Position numbers and translations under genes: made by a program. 5,344 bases of DNA from Thiopontia sp013349825 (GTDB lineage: Bacteria; Pseudomonadota; Gammaproteobacteria; GCF-002020875). Shown here in pieces: positions 1 through 5,344 of the stretch. The notes under the pieces are model-generated. The model did not search any database. It had not been told where the DNA came from and was given only the letters and a program-made list of their open reading frames with translations. The stretch spans positions 1 through 5,344 of the forward strand of contig CAXCCG010000107.1 of the NCBI GenBank assembly GCA_963981015.1, read 5' to 3'. The stretch's first letter is position 1. Each line of letters opens with the position of its first letter.

Positions 1-1
1 G

Positions 2-1120
2 GATCGGGATAACTATATTTGGGACCTGGATAGCTTGCCATTCCCAGACTGGGATATTGTGGGGTTAGAGCGATATATTCAGATGTTTAACGACACCTCG
101 CTGGAGAAATATGGTGTCTCCGTACCGATGGTGACAGAGCGTGGCTGCCCCTACCAATGTACCTTCTGTAACGTCTCTGACTCCTGGGGCTACTCCTTCA
201 GAAAACGTTCCCCAGAGAATGTGTTGGCAGAGGTAGATGTATTGATTAATAAATACAATGTGCGTGACTATGTCTTTGTAGATGACAATATGACTATCGA
301 TAAACAGCGTATGCTGGAGATCTGTGCCGGACTTAAAGAGCGTAATGTGGTTTGGCAGGTGGTCAATATGGCCTCCTTCAATTCGAATGAGAAGATCATT
401 CGTGCAATGAAAGAGAGTGGCTGTAAGAAGGCCTCCATCTCGATTGAGTCCGCATCACCGCAAGTATTGAAAAAGATGAAGAAGCCGGTCAACCTTGAAA
501 AGTCACTGGTGCTGATCAACGAGTGCAAAAAAATTGGGCTGCCGATTACCGCTAATTTTGTGACCGGTATGCACTATGAGACCAAAGAGGACATGATGAT
601 GACCTTTGAGTGGGCGGAGTATGCCAAGCCGGACTGGTCCACCTTCAGTATTCTGGCCCCCTATCCGGGGACCGAGATCTTTGACCAGTGTGTGGAAGAG
701 GGCTACCTCAATACAGATACGGTGGATCTGGAGTGGTTCTCTCACCGTAACTCAGCGATAGAGACCGATGCCTGGGATAAACAGTGGGTGACCGACAAGA
801 CCTATCACTATAATTTGATGATCAATTTCGTTAAAAACCATAACCTAGTGGGGGATGGAAAGAATCTCGATTTCGCGATCGGCTTCTTTGAGTATGTAGC
901 GCTACACCATAAAAAGCATCTGCTGGGGTTGATTGCCCTCTCTTATGCAATGAAGAAAAAAGGTGAAGAGATCAAGGCTGGAGAACTGCTGGAGCGCGCA
1001 CTTGAAATTGTCGATGACCCAGAGGTACAAGAGGTGTTTGGCCCCTATCTGAAGATGGATGAAGAGATTATTAACTATTTCCTCCATTGGTGTGAAGAGC
1101 GTGAAGCAGCAGTAGCGTAA
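2..1120 (+). CDS. Radical SAM protein, B12-binding type, C-terminal part (5' end off window)
   Basis: The frame is open from the first full codon at position 2, so the gene begins to the left; the in-frame TTG at 35 is internal. The visible first residues (DRDNYIWDLDSLPFPDWD) match the linker that usually joins an N-terminal cobalamin-binding domain to the radical SAM core in this superfamily, so that domain is expected upstream (inference). The CxxxCxxC iron-sulfur motif is present as CPYQCTFC, with cysteine codons at 146, 158 and 167. Other barrel landmarks are DYVFVDDNMT and the stretch SIESASPQVLKKMKK. About 100 C-terminal residues are helical and not assigned. Members cleave S-adenosylmethionine to start radical chemistry, and cobalamin-dependent ones often methylate unreactive carbons. 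The substrate cannot be read here. The stop lies 9 bases before the next gene, so they are probably co-transcribed. The family call is strong; the reaction is unknown. Confidence 0.9.
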   Translation, partial: DRDNYIWDLDSLPFPDWDIVGLERYIQMFNDTSLEKYGVSVPMVTERGCPYQCTFCNVSDSWGYSFRKRSPENVLAEVDVLINKYNVRDYVFVDDNMTIDKQRMLEICAGLKERNVVWQVVNMASFNSNEKIIRAMKESGCKKASISIESASPQVLKKMKKPVNLEKSLVLINECKKIGLPITANFVTGMHYETKEDMMMTFEWAEYAKPDWSTFSILAPYPGTEIFDQCVEEGYLNTDTVDLEWFSHRNSAIETDAWDKQWVTDKTYHYNLMINFVKNHNLVGDGKNLDFAIGFFEYVALHHKKHLLGLIALSYAMKKKGEEIKAGELLERALEIVDDPEVQEVFGPYLKMDEEIINYFLHWCEEREAAVA

Positions 1121-1129
1121 AGTTATCCT

Positions 1130-1939
1130 ATGGCAGGATTATTTACTTTTGAGGGTGTAGAGATATCCGGTGAGACTATTCTGAATGGGCTCTCAAAGCT
1201 GTCTCTACATGGAAAAGATCTCTACATCGCGATAGATCTGGCTGCAGTGGGAAGCATCTCTCCGCAAGTCAAAGGGCGAGATGACCTCTCCTTTTCGCTG
1301 CTGAATCTGTTTCAACAGGCGGTCTCTGATACACAATCAATTATTATGCCCGCCTTTACCTTTAGTTGGGGGGGGGGCGGGTCCGGGCTCTTTTCCAGAA
1401 AGGATCGTACCCATTTGGGGGTGTTGCCCAACTATCTGATTGAGCAAGATGATGTCTATCGCAGTGCAGATCCGATGTTCTCTTGCGTGGTACGAGGGGG
1501 TAGTCAGTCACACTATGTTTCAACGTATGATGACAGTTTTGGTGAGGATTCGCTCTTCCAGCGACTGCATCGAAAGCAGAATGCCTCTATCATGAATTTC
1601 GGTACCCGGCTCTTTAACCCCTCCTTTATCCATTATGTAGAGCAGTATGTGGATGAGCATATTTCACCGCTGGGCTATCGTACCAAGATGAAGTTTGAAG
1701 GCGAGTTTGAGGATGAGGCGGGGAACAGGGTGCAAGGCCATTTTTACAGCCTGATGCGCAGTGCAGAAAAAATCTATGGTTATGATTATGAGCTACTGGA
1801 GCAGGAGATGAGAGCGAAAGGGGTGTTGGAAATGGTTCAGATTGGTGGAGCAACGGTACAGTTGACCGATGCGGTCAGTCTGTTTGACCACCTGCTTGAG
1901 CGGATGACAATAAACCCTCGTTACTATCTGCGCTCATGA
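1130..1939 (+). CDS. AAC(3)-fold N-acyltransferase-like protein (antibiotic acetyltransferase family)
   Basis: The protein has 269 residues, the normal length for the aminoglycoside 3-N-acetyltransferase fold. Family landmarks are PAFTFSW near residues 74-80, the RSADPMFS segment at 111-118, FGEDSLFQRL, and FIHYVE at 166-171, whose His168 fits the conserved catalytic histidine of the family. The N-terminal motif usually written VHsSLssiG reads IAIDLAAVG here, so the donor or acceptor site has diverged. The ATG at 1130 has only a weak upstream ribosome site. The stop overlaps the next start in an ATGA junction, implying translational coupling to the adenylation gene. That context suggests a biosynthetic acyl transfer to an amino sugar, perhaps from the neighbouring carrier protein, rather than drug resistance (inference). 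A run of ten G at codons 80-83 makes the gene a candidate for phase variation. The fold is fairly certain; the substrate is not. Confidence 0.85.
   Translation: MAGLFTFEGVEISGETILNGLSKLSLHGKDLYIAIDLAAVGSISPQVKGRDDLSFSLLNLFQQAVSDTQSIIMPAFTFSWGGGGSGLFSRKDRTHLGVLPNYLIEQDDVYRSADPMFSCVVRGGSQSHYVSTYDDSFGEDSLFQRLHRKQNASIMNFGTRLFNPSFIHYVEQYVDEHISPLGYRTKMKFEGEFEDEAGNRVQGHFYSLMRSAEKIYGYDYELLEQEMRAKGVLEMVQIGGATVQLTDAVSLFDHLLERMTINPRYYLRS
1368..1377 (+). repeat. Poly-G tract of ten G inside the acyltransferase gene
   Basis: Ten consecutive G follow TT and are followed by C. The tract encodes the third to sixth residues of SWGGGGSG, and the gene is in frame at this length. With one G fewer, the shifted frame ends at the TGA at 1437-1439. 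With one G more, it ends at the TGA at 1441-1443. Either change removes the C-terminal 60 percent of the protein, including His168. Runs of this length are prone to slipped-strand mispairing. Confidence 0.9.
1368..1387 (+). other. Potential G-quadruplex motif on the coding strand
   Basis: Four GGG tracts can be chosen at 1368-1370, 1372-1374, 1379-1381 and 1385-1387, with loops of 1, 4 and 3 bases. This meets the usual G3 with N1-7 loop rule. It overlaps the poly-G tract and lies in the mRNA-like strand, so it could also form in the transcript. Whether it folds is not shown. Confidence 0.4.
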
Positions 1940-3477
1940 GCAAACGAACTCATAATTTAAATCTTCTTTTTCAAAAGGTGGTAGAACGTTTTGGGGAGAA
2001 AGATGCACTCTGCTTTGAGTCGCGATGTTATACCTATCATCAGTTAAATGAAGATGCACAGCGCTGTATGTGGGGACTGCTTCACAATAAGGTGTATCAG
2101 AGGCAAGTGGTTGCGCTGCCAGCAACCAAGAGCTATGAGGTTTATGTAGCGTTGTTGGCAGCACTTCGTCTTGGAGTGCCCTACTCATTTTATGATACAA
2201 AATCACCGCTGGACCGAGTGCTTTCTCAGTTGGAGGTGCTTGGAGATCCATTGGTTGTGATGGACGAAGCGGATGGCTCGCTGCAGCGTGATACCATCCA
2301 AAATCAGTATCACTGTCATGAGCTGAGTACGGTCTGCAAGCTGGATCGCACGCTTGAAGAGTTCTCTTCTGACTCACTGCAAAGGGTCGGAGATACCACG
2401 ATTGCCTACATAATGTTTACCTCAGGATCGACTGGTACCCCAAAAGGGGTCTCCATTAGCCATGGTAATCTGCTCTACCTGATCTCCTGGATTAAGGAGA
2501 AGGTGGGGGTGACCGCAGAGGACCGCCTGAGTGGGTTGAATAAACAGTACTTTGATAATTCAGTTTTTGATCTCTATGGATCACTATTTACCGGAGCAAC
2601 ACTCTACCCAGTGGCAGATGAGTTACTGATCGATAGTGCAAGCCTGTTTGATTATCTCGAAAAGCAGAAAATTTCAGTCTGGTTCTCGGTCCCTTCACTA
2701 TTGGTTTATCACCTGTCGATGGCGGCAAAGCGGGTTGTTGCACTATCGTCGATACGGAAAATCCTCTTTGGTGGAGAGGTCTTTCCAAAACCTTCATTGA
2801 AACAGTTGTGGGAGGGGTATCAAGGGAGACCGGTTGAGTTAATCAATGTCTATGGCCCTACGGAATGTACCTGTATCTGCTCTATGTATCCTCTCAAAGA
2901 GGAGGACTTTGCCCCAGAGAAGATGGAGCAGATCGCCCCGCTGGGTGAGATCAGTGACTATTTTAGTTATGCAGTTGTAGATCAGGAGAATAGACCAGTT
3001 GCGACAGGGGAGGTGGGTGAGCTGACTCTGGGCGGGGGGGCGGTCGGAAAAGGGTATTGGGGTCGGGAGGACTTAAGCGAAAAAGTGTTTGTCTCCAACC
3101 CATCCTCTCCTTATTTGAAAGACCTCTACTATAAGACAGGTGATTTGGTCAGAGAGCAGGCTTGCGGTCAGGTTGAGTTTATCTCTCGTGTCGACTATCA
3201 GATTAAACATATGGGACACCGTATTGAACTGCCTGAAATTGAGTCTGTAGTGCTGGCGGGGGCGGAGATTGTAGAGGCGTGTGCGGTCTATAAACAGGTA
3301 GGTTCCTCCGGGTATATTCAGCTCTATTACCATGGTGCGGTTGAAGAGGAGGTTGTGATTGCGTTGCTGGAGAAAAAATTGCCCGCCTACATGCGGCCTA
3401 GAAAGATTGATAAAATGGATGGGCTACCCAAAAACAAAAATGGCAAGATTGACCGAAAGAAGCTAGGTGAACTATGA
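1936..3477 (+). CDS. Stand-alone amino acid adenylation enzyme (AMP-binding, DltA/NRPS A-domain type)
   Basis: This 513-residue protein is one full adenylation domain with no fused carrier or condensation domain. Core motifs occur in order: the phosphate loop FTSGSTGTPKG at 161-171, FDNSVFD at 206-212, NVYGPTE at 304-310, YKTGDL at 399-404, the hinge-region motif GHRIELPEIE at 427-436, and NGKIDRKKL at 502-510 with catalytic Lys504. Asp207 sits where DltA and NRPS domains bind the substrate amino group, so an amino acid is the likely substrate. Members activate it with ATP as aminoacyl-AMP and load it on a carrier protein, here most likely the one encoded next. The start overlaps the upstream stop (ATGA) with no clear ribosome site of its own, and the end overlaps the carrier protein start. 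A G7 run at 3034-3040 encodes part of LGGGAV. Confidence 0.93.
   Translation: MSKRTHNLNLLFQKVVERFGEKDALCFESRCYTYHQLNEDAQRCMWGLLHNKVYQRQVVALPATKSYEVYVALLAALRLGVPYSFYDTKSPLDRVLSQLEVLGDPLVVMDEADGSLQRDTIQNQYHCHELSTVCKLDRTLEEFSSDSLQRVGDTTIAYIMFTSGSTGTPKGVSISHGNLLYLISWIKEKVGVTAEDRLSGLNKQYFDNSVFDLYGSLFTGATLYPVADELLIDSASLFDYLEKQKISVWFSVPSLLVYHLSMAAKRVVALSSIRKILFGGEVFPKPSLKQLWEGYQGRPVELINVYGPTECTCICSMYPLKEEDFAPEKMEQIAPLGEISDYFSYAVVDQENRPVATGEVGELTLGGGAVGKGYWGREDLSEKVFVSNPSSPYLKDLYYKTGDLVREQACGQVEFISRVDYQIKHMGHRIELPEIESVVLAGAEIVEACAVYKQVGSSGYIQLYYHGAVEEEVVIALLEKKLPAYMRPRKIDKMDGLPKNKNGKIDRKKLGEL
3465..3470 (+). promoter_or_regulatory. Ribosome binding site for the carrier protein gene
   Basis: AGGTGA is complementary to the 3' end of 16S rRNA. 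It lies 3 bases before the ATG at 3474 and 6 before the ATG at 3477, so it could serve either of the two adjacent start codons. It sits inside the end of the adenylation gene. Confidence 0.55.
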
Positions 3478-3731
3478 TGGATTGCGAAAAAATTAGAGAG
3501 ATTGTAGTCTCGGCAAAAGTCTTGAATGTTGAAGTGGGGCTGCAAGATGAGCTGCTTAACTCAGGCATTATTGATTCGTTCAGCATCATGACCATCAGCG
3601 AAGAGATTCGGCAGCAGTTTCAGGTGGAGTTGCAGTTTGAGGGCTCTATTCGAGATGTTTTTTCGACCATAGAGCAGCTCTGTCAGTTTGTTGAGAAGAA
3701 TCTGCAGCGGCAAGCAGATTCTGAACCATAA
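3474..3731 (+). CDS. Acyl/peptidyl carrier protein
   Basis: The 85-residue acidic product has the carrier protein signature LLNSGIIDSFSIM at residues 27-39. Ser35, in GIIDSF, is the expected attachment site for 4'-phosphopantetheine. The pattern resembles DltC and other discrete carriers (GLLDSM) more than fatty acid ACP (GADSLD). The length is normal for a free-standing carrier. Two start codons are adjacent (3474 and 3477); the first gives an ATGA overlap with the adenylation gene stop, and a good ribosome site precedes both. It probably receives the aminoacyl group from the upstream enzyme in the cytoplasm and presents it to an acyltransferase, possibly the AAC(3)-fold protein (inference). 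It is the last gene of this tightly packed unit. Confidence 0.9.
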   Translation: MMDCEKIREIVVSAKVLNVEVGLQDELLNSGIIDSFSIMTISEEIRQQFQVELQFEGSIRDVFSTIEQLCQFVEKNLQRQADSEP

Positions 3732-3766
3732 GGGGCTACTTTTTTCTCTGGTTGAATCTAAGGCGT

Positions 3767-3791
3767 GACAACACGCTCTGGAGAAGTTGTC
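3767..3791. repeat. Short inverted repeat in the intergenic gap
   Basis: GACAAC at 3767-3772 is mirrored by GTTGTC at 3786-3791 with a 13-base spacer. It lies about 45 bases upstream of the -10 box. It could be an operator half-site pair or chance, and it competes with a smaller GCGT/ACGC hairpin. The rest of the 138-base gap shows no gene and no convincing terminator. Confidence 0.2.
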
Positions 3792-3835
3792 TTTCTCATC
3801 TGCTGAACTGGCTACGTGCAAGGTGAATAATTATC

Positions 3836-3841
3836 TATAAT
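3836..3841 (+). promoter_or_regulatory. Consensus -10 promoter box for the DUF4910 gene
   Basis: TATAAT matches the sigma-70 -10 consensus exactly and lies 31 bases before the start codon. No good -35 box is seen at a 16-18 base spacing (the 17-base position reads TACGTG), so the promoter may be weak or depend on an activator. Transcription would begin near 3848. Read-through from the upstream operon is also possible, as no terminator is evident after the carrier protein gene. Confidence 0.5.
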
Positions 3842-3859
3842 CGACCACTTCTGAGAAAA

Positions 3860-3867
3860 GGGGAGGG
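3860..3867 (+). promoter_or_regulatory. Strong ribosome binding site that decides the DUF4910 protein start
   Basis: GGGGAGGG contains GGAGG at 3862-3866. It is 6 bases before the ATG at 3873 but only 3 before the in-frame GTG at 3870, which favours the ATG. An ATG at 3868 is followed at once by TGA and encodes nothing. Confidence 0.65.
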
Positions 3868-3872
3868 ATGTG

Positions 3873-5219
3873 ATGTCTATGGATGTGGATAGCCAACAGC
3901 AATATGAACAGCGCCATGCTGCTGGAGAGGAGATGTTGCAGTGGGCAAAGGACCTGTTTCCGATTCATCGTTCTATCACCGGTACCGGGGTTCGGGAGAC
4001 GCTGGCCTATCTGCAGGGGCTGTTGCCCGATTTGAGTGTGGGAAAGGTGACTTCCGGGACAGAGGTATTTGGCTGGAAAGTGCCCCAGGAGTGGTCTGTT
4101 GAGTCAGCCTATATTGAGGATGATCAGGGAAACCGGATTATCGATCTGGCAGACCATAACCTCCATTTGGTGGGATACGCTGAGCCGGTGGACTGCTGGC
4201 TCTCTCTGCAGGAGTTGCAGCAGCACCTCTATTCACTGCCTGATCAGCCGCAAGCGATTCCATATGTCACCTCCTACTATAAGCGGCGCTGGGGATTTTG
4301 TCTTGCGCATCGACAGCGGGAGCAGTTGACGGAGGGTCAATACCATGTGGTTGTCCAGAGTCAACTGTTTGATGGAGTTTTAAATTATGGTGAGCTGATT
4401 ATTCCGGGAACAACTGCTGAAGAGGTATTGCTTTCGACCTATGTCTGCCACCCTTCAATGGCCAATAATGAGCTTTCCGGGCCTGTGCTTGCAACCGCAC
4501 TGGCGCGATGGATCAGAGGGCTGCCAGATCGACGCTATACCTATCGTATCCTCTTTGTTCCAGAGGCGATTGGTGCTATTAGCTATCTCAGTTTGAATCA
4601 TCAAGTGATGAAAGAGCAGACGATTGCCGGTTTTGTGCTCTCCTGTGTGGGAGATGACCGTGCCTACTCGATGGTTCCTTCTCGTCTGGGAGGAACGCTG
4701 GCAGATCAGATGTTGAAAACGGTGCTTACTGCGCTGGATGAGTCTGCGAATGTGAAATATTACAGCTTTCTGGATCGGGGTTCGGATGAACGGCAATATT
4801 GTAGTCCGGGTATCGAGATGCCGGTGGTCGGTTTTTGCCGCTCTCACTATAGTGCCTACCCGGAATACCATACCTCACTGGATGATTTTTCCGTAGTGAC
4901 AGCATCCGGATTGCAGGGGGCATATGAGGTGATGCAGTCCGTGTTGCAGCTGATTGAGGCCAATGTCACCTACCGCATGGTGACTCCGTGCGAGCCTCAG
5001 TTGGGGCGATATGAAGGACTCTACTCGACGCTCTCCTTCATGCAGGAATCAGTGACCGAATCGCTTGAGATCACCCCCAGAGAGTGGCTCCATCTGGTGG
5101 CCTATGCTGATGGAAATCACGATTTAGCCCAATTAAGTGAAGTGACAAAGGTTCACTGGCGCAAAGTGATGGAGGGGATGGAGAAGCTGTATCGGCTTGG
5201 GTTGGTGTCCCGTGATTAA
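3873..5219 (+). CDS. DUF2172/DUF4910 aminopeptidase-like protein with C-terminal winged helix
   Basis: The protein has 448 residues from the ATG at 3873 (449 if the GTG at 3870 is used). About residues 10-30 (LFPIHRSITGTGVRETL) begin the aminopeptidase-like fold. An inserted DUF2172 domain follows, seen in SGTEVFGWKVPQEW and IPYVTSYYKRRWGFC. The zinc-peptidase-like part resumes with CHPSMANNELSG (His193, Glu200), PEAIG (Glu231), CVGDD (Asp261) and YHTSLDD (His333), which are plausible metal ligands related to M28 peptidases. The last 55 residues resemble the winged-helix domain common in this family. There is no signal peptide, so it should act in the cytoplasm. Family members often sit in surface-polysaccharide or natural-product clusters, but their reaction is not established; hydrolysis of an aminoacyl or peptide bond is only an inference. 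It has its own -10 box and ribosome site, 141 bases after the carrier protein gene. Confidence 0.85.
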   Translation: MSMDVDSQQQYEQRHAAGEEMLQWAKDLFPIHRSITGTGVRETLAYLQGLLPDLSVGKVTSGTEVFGWKVPQEWSVESAYIEDDQGNRIIDLADHNLHLVGYAEPVDCWLSLQELQQHLYSLPDQPQAIPYVTSYYKRRWGFCLAHRQREQLTEGQYHVVVQSQLFDGVLNYGELIIPGTTAEEVLLSTYVCHPSMANNELSGPVLATALARWIRGLPDRRYTYRILFVPEAIGAISYLSLNHQVMKEQTIAGFVLSCVGDDRAYSMVPSRLGGTLADQMLKTVLTALDESANVKYYSFLDRGSDERQYCSPGIEMPVVGFCRSHYSAYPEYHTSLDDFSVVTASGLQGAYEVMQSVLQLIEANVTYRMVTPCEPQLGRYEGLYSTLSFMQESVTESLEITPREWLHLVAYADGNHDLAQLSEVTKVHWRKVMEGMEKLYRLGLVSRD

Positions 5220-5248
5220 ACAAAAATCATAACCATTCAGAGGTTACG

Positions 5249-5293
5249 AAAAAAAACACCCCACTCTCGAAACCAGTAACGGGAGTGGGGTGT
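5249..5293 (-). terminator. Intrinsic terminator for the minus-strand gene
   Basis: The arms at 5256-5269 and 5280-5293 pair over 14 positions with one G-U type mismatch and enclose a 10-base loop. On the minus strand the hairpin is followed directly by eight T (the A run at 5249-5256 on the plus strand). This is a textbook rho-independent terminator for transcription coming from the right. On the plus strand no T run follows, so it would stop plus transcripts less well, though it is the only hairpin after the DUF4910 gene. It begins 21 bases after the minus-strand stop codon. Confidence 0.88.
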
Positions 5294-5314
5294 CACCTTG
5301 CGGCTATCGAAAGG

Positions 5315-5344
5315 TTACCCTTGGAGTAGTTGCATCACCTGCTG
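5315..5344 (-). CDS. C-terminal end of a probable flagellin (rest off window)
   Basis: Reading the minus strand from the right edge gives QQVMQLLQG followed by TAA at 5317-5315. Flagellins end with a helix of the form QANxxPQQVLxLL, and this tail fits that pattern well. A strong terminator follows after 21 bases, which supports a real and probably highly expressed gene ending here. Only nine residues are visible, so the identity is tentative, but a coding end is likely. The gene is convergent with the DUF4910 gene. If it is a flagellin, the plus-strand genes are candidates for flagellin glycan synthesis. Confidence 0.5.
   Translation of the reverse strand, partial: QQVMQLLQG

Noticed and set aside
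35..37. TTG as the true start of the radical SAM gene
   Set aside because: The frame is open to the window edge, and the residues before it (IWDLDS) continue a known family linker, so the gene begins off window.
1130..1939. Aminoglycoside resistance gene
   Set aside because: It shares the fold, but the N-terminal motif is altered and the gene is coupled to an adenylation enzyme and a carrier protein, which points to biosynthesis.
1934..2377. Minus-strand reading frame of 147 codons
   Set aside because: It lies wholly opposite the adenylation gene, has no recognisable domain and is rich in Pro, His and Ser in the manner of a shadow frame.
1936..3731. A dlt operon for teichoic acid D-alanylation
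   Set aside because: The pair resembles DltA and DltC, but no DltB or DltD-like gene is present and the neighbours belong to other families.
3740..3745. T run after the carrier protein gene as a terminator
   Set aside because: No stable hairpin directly precedes the six T; the nearest stem is about four pairs and over 20 bases away.
3809..3820. Sigma-54 promoter (TGGC ... TGC)
   Set aside because: The GG and GC elements are too close together for the fixed -24/-12 spacing.
3870..3872. GTG as start of the DUF4910 gene
   Set aside because: It is only 3 bases from the ribosome site core; the following ATG at 3873 has better spacing. The difference is one residue.
4455..4871. Minus-strand reading frame of 138 codons
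   Set aside because: It is antisense to the conserved core of the DUF4910 protein and shows no family motif or ribosome site.

Overview
The window is a compact stretch of a bacterial chromosome, probably from a flagellated Proteobacterium (possibly a gammaproteobacterium; this is an impression from protein style and the flagellin-like tail, not a proven placement). GC content looks balanced. Almost all of it is coding. It holds one plus-strand operon of four genes, a fifth plus-strand gene with its own promoter, and at the right edge the last codons of a minus-strand gene that looks like a flagellin.

Region by region. Positions 2-1120 are the C-terminal part of a radical SAM protein of the B12-binding type; its N-terminus lies off the left edge. 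Nine bases later (1130-1939) comes an AAC(3)-fold N-acyltransferase-like protein. Its stop overlaps the start of a stand-alone amino acid adenylation enzyme (1936-3477), which in turn overlaps a small acyl/peptidyl carrier protein (3474-3731). Both overlaps are 4-base ATGA junctions, so these three genes are almost certainly translated together. A 138-base gap (3732-3869) holds a consensus -10 box and a strong ribosome binding site. It leads into a DUF2172/DUF4910 aminopeptidase-like protein with a C-terminal winged helix (3873-5219). The end of the window (5220-5344) is a convergent junction: a strong intrinsic terminator reading on the minus strand, and upstream of it on that strand the C-terminal codons of a gene ending QQVMQLLQG.

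How the genes may work together (inference). The adenylation enzyme and the carrier protein form a DltA/DltC-like pair that would activate an amino acid and hold it as a thioester. The AAC(3)-fold protein could move the acyl group onto an amino sugar. The radical SAM enzyme could methylate or otherwise modify the group, and the DUF4910 protein could act as an aminopeptidase-like hydrolase. Next to a flagellin gene, the simplest reading is part of a flagellin glycosylation or surface-glycan decoration island.

The most striking sequence feature is an uninterrupted run of ten G inside the acyltransferase gene. A change of one base in either direction hits a stop codon within about 25 codons, so the gene may be a phase-variable switch, as is known for glycan-modification genes in other flagellated bacteria.
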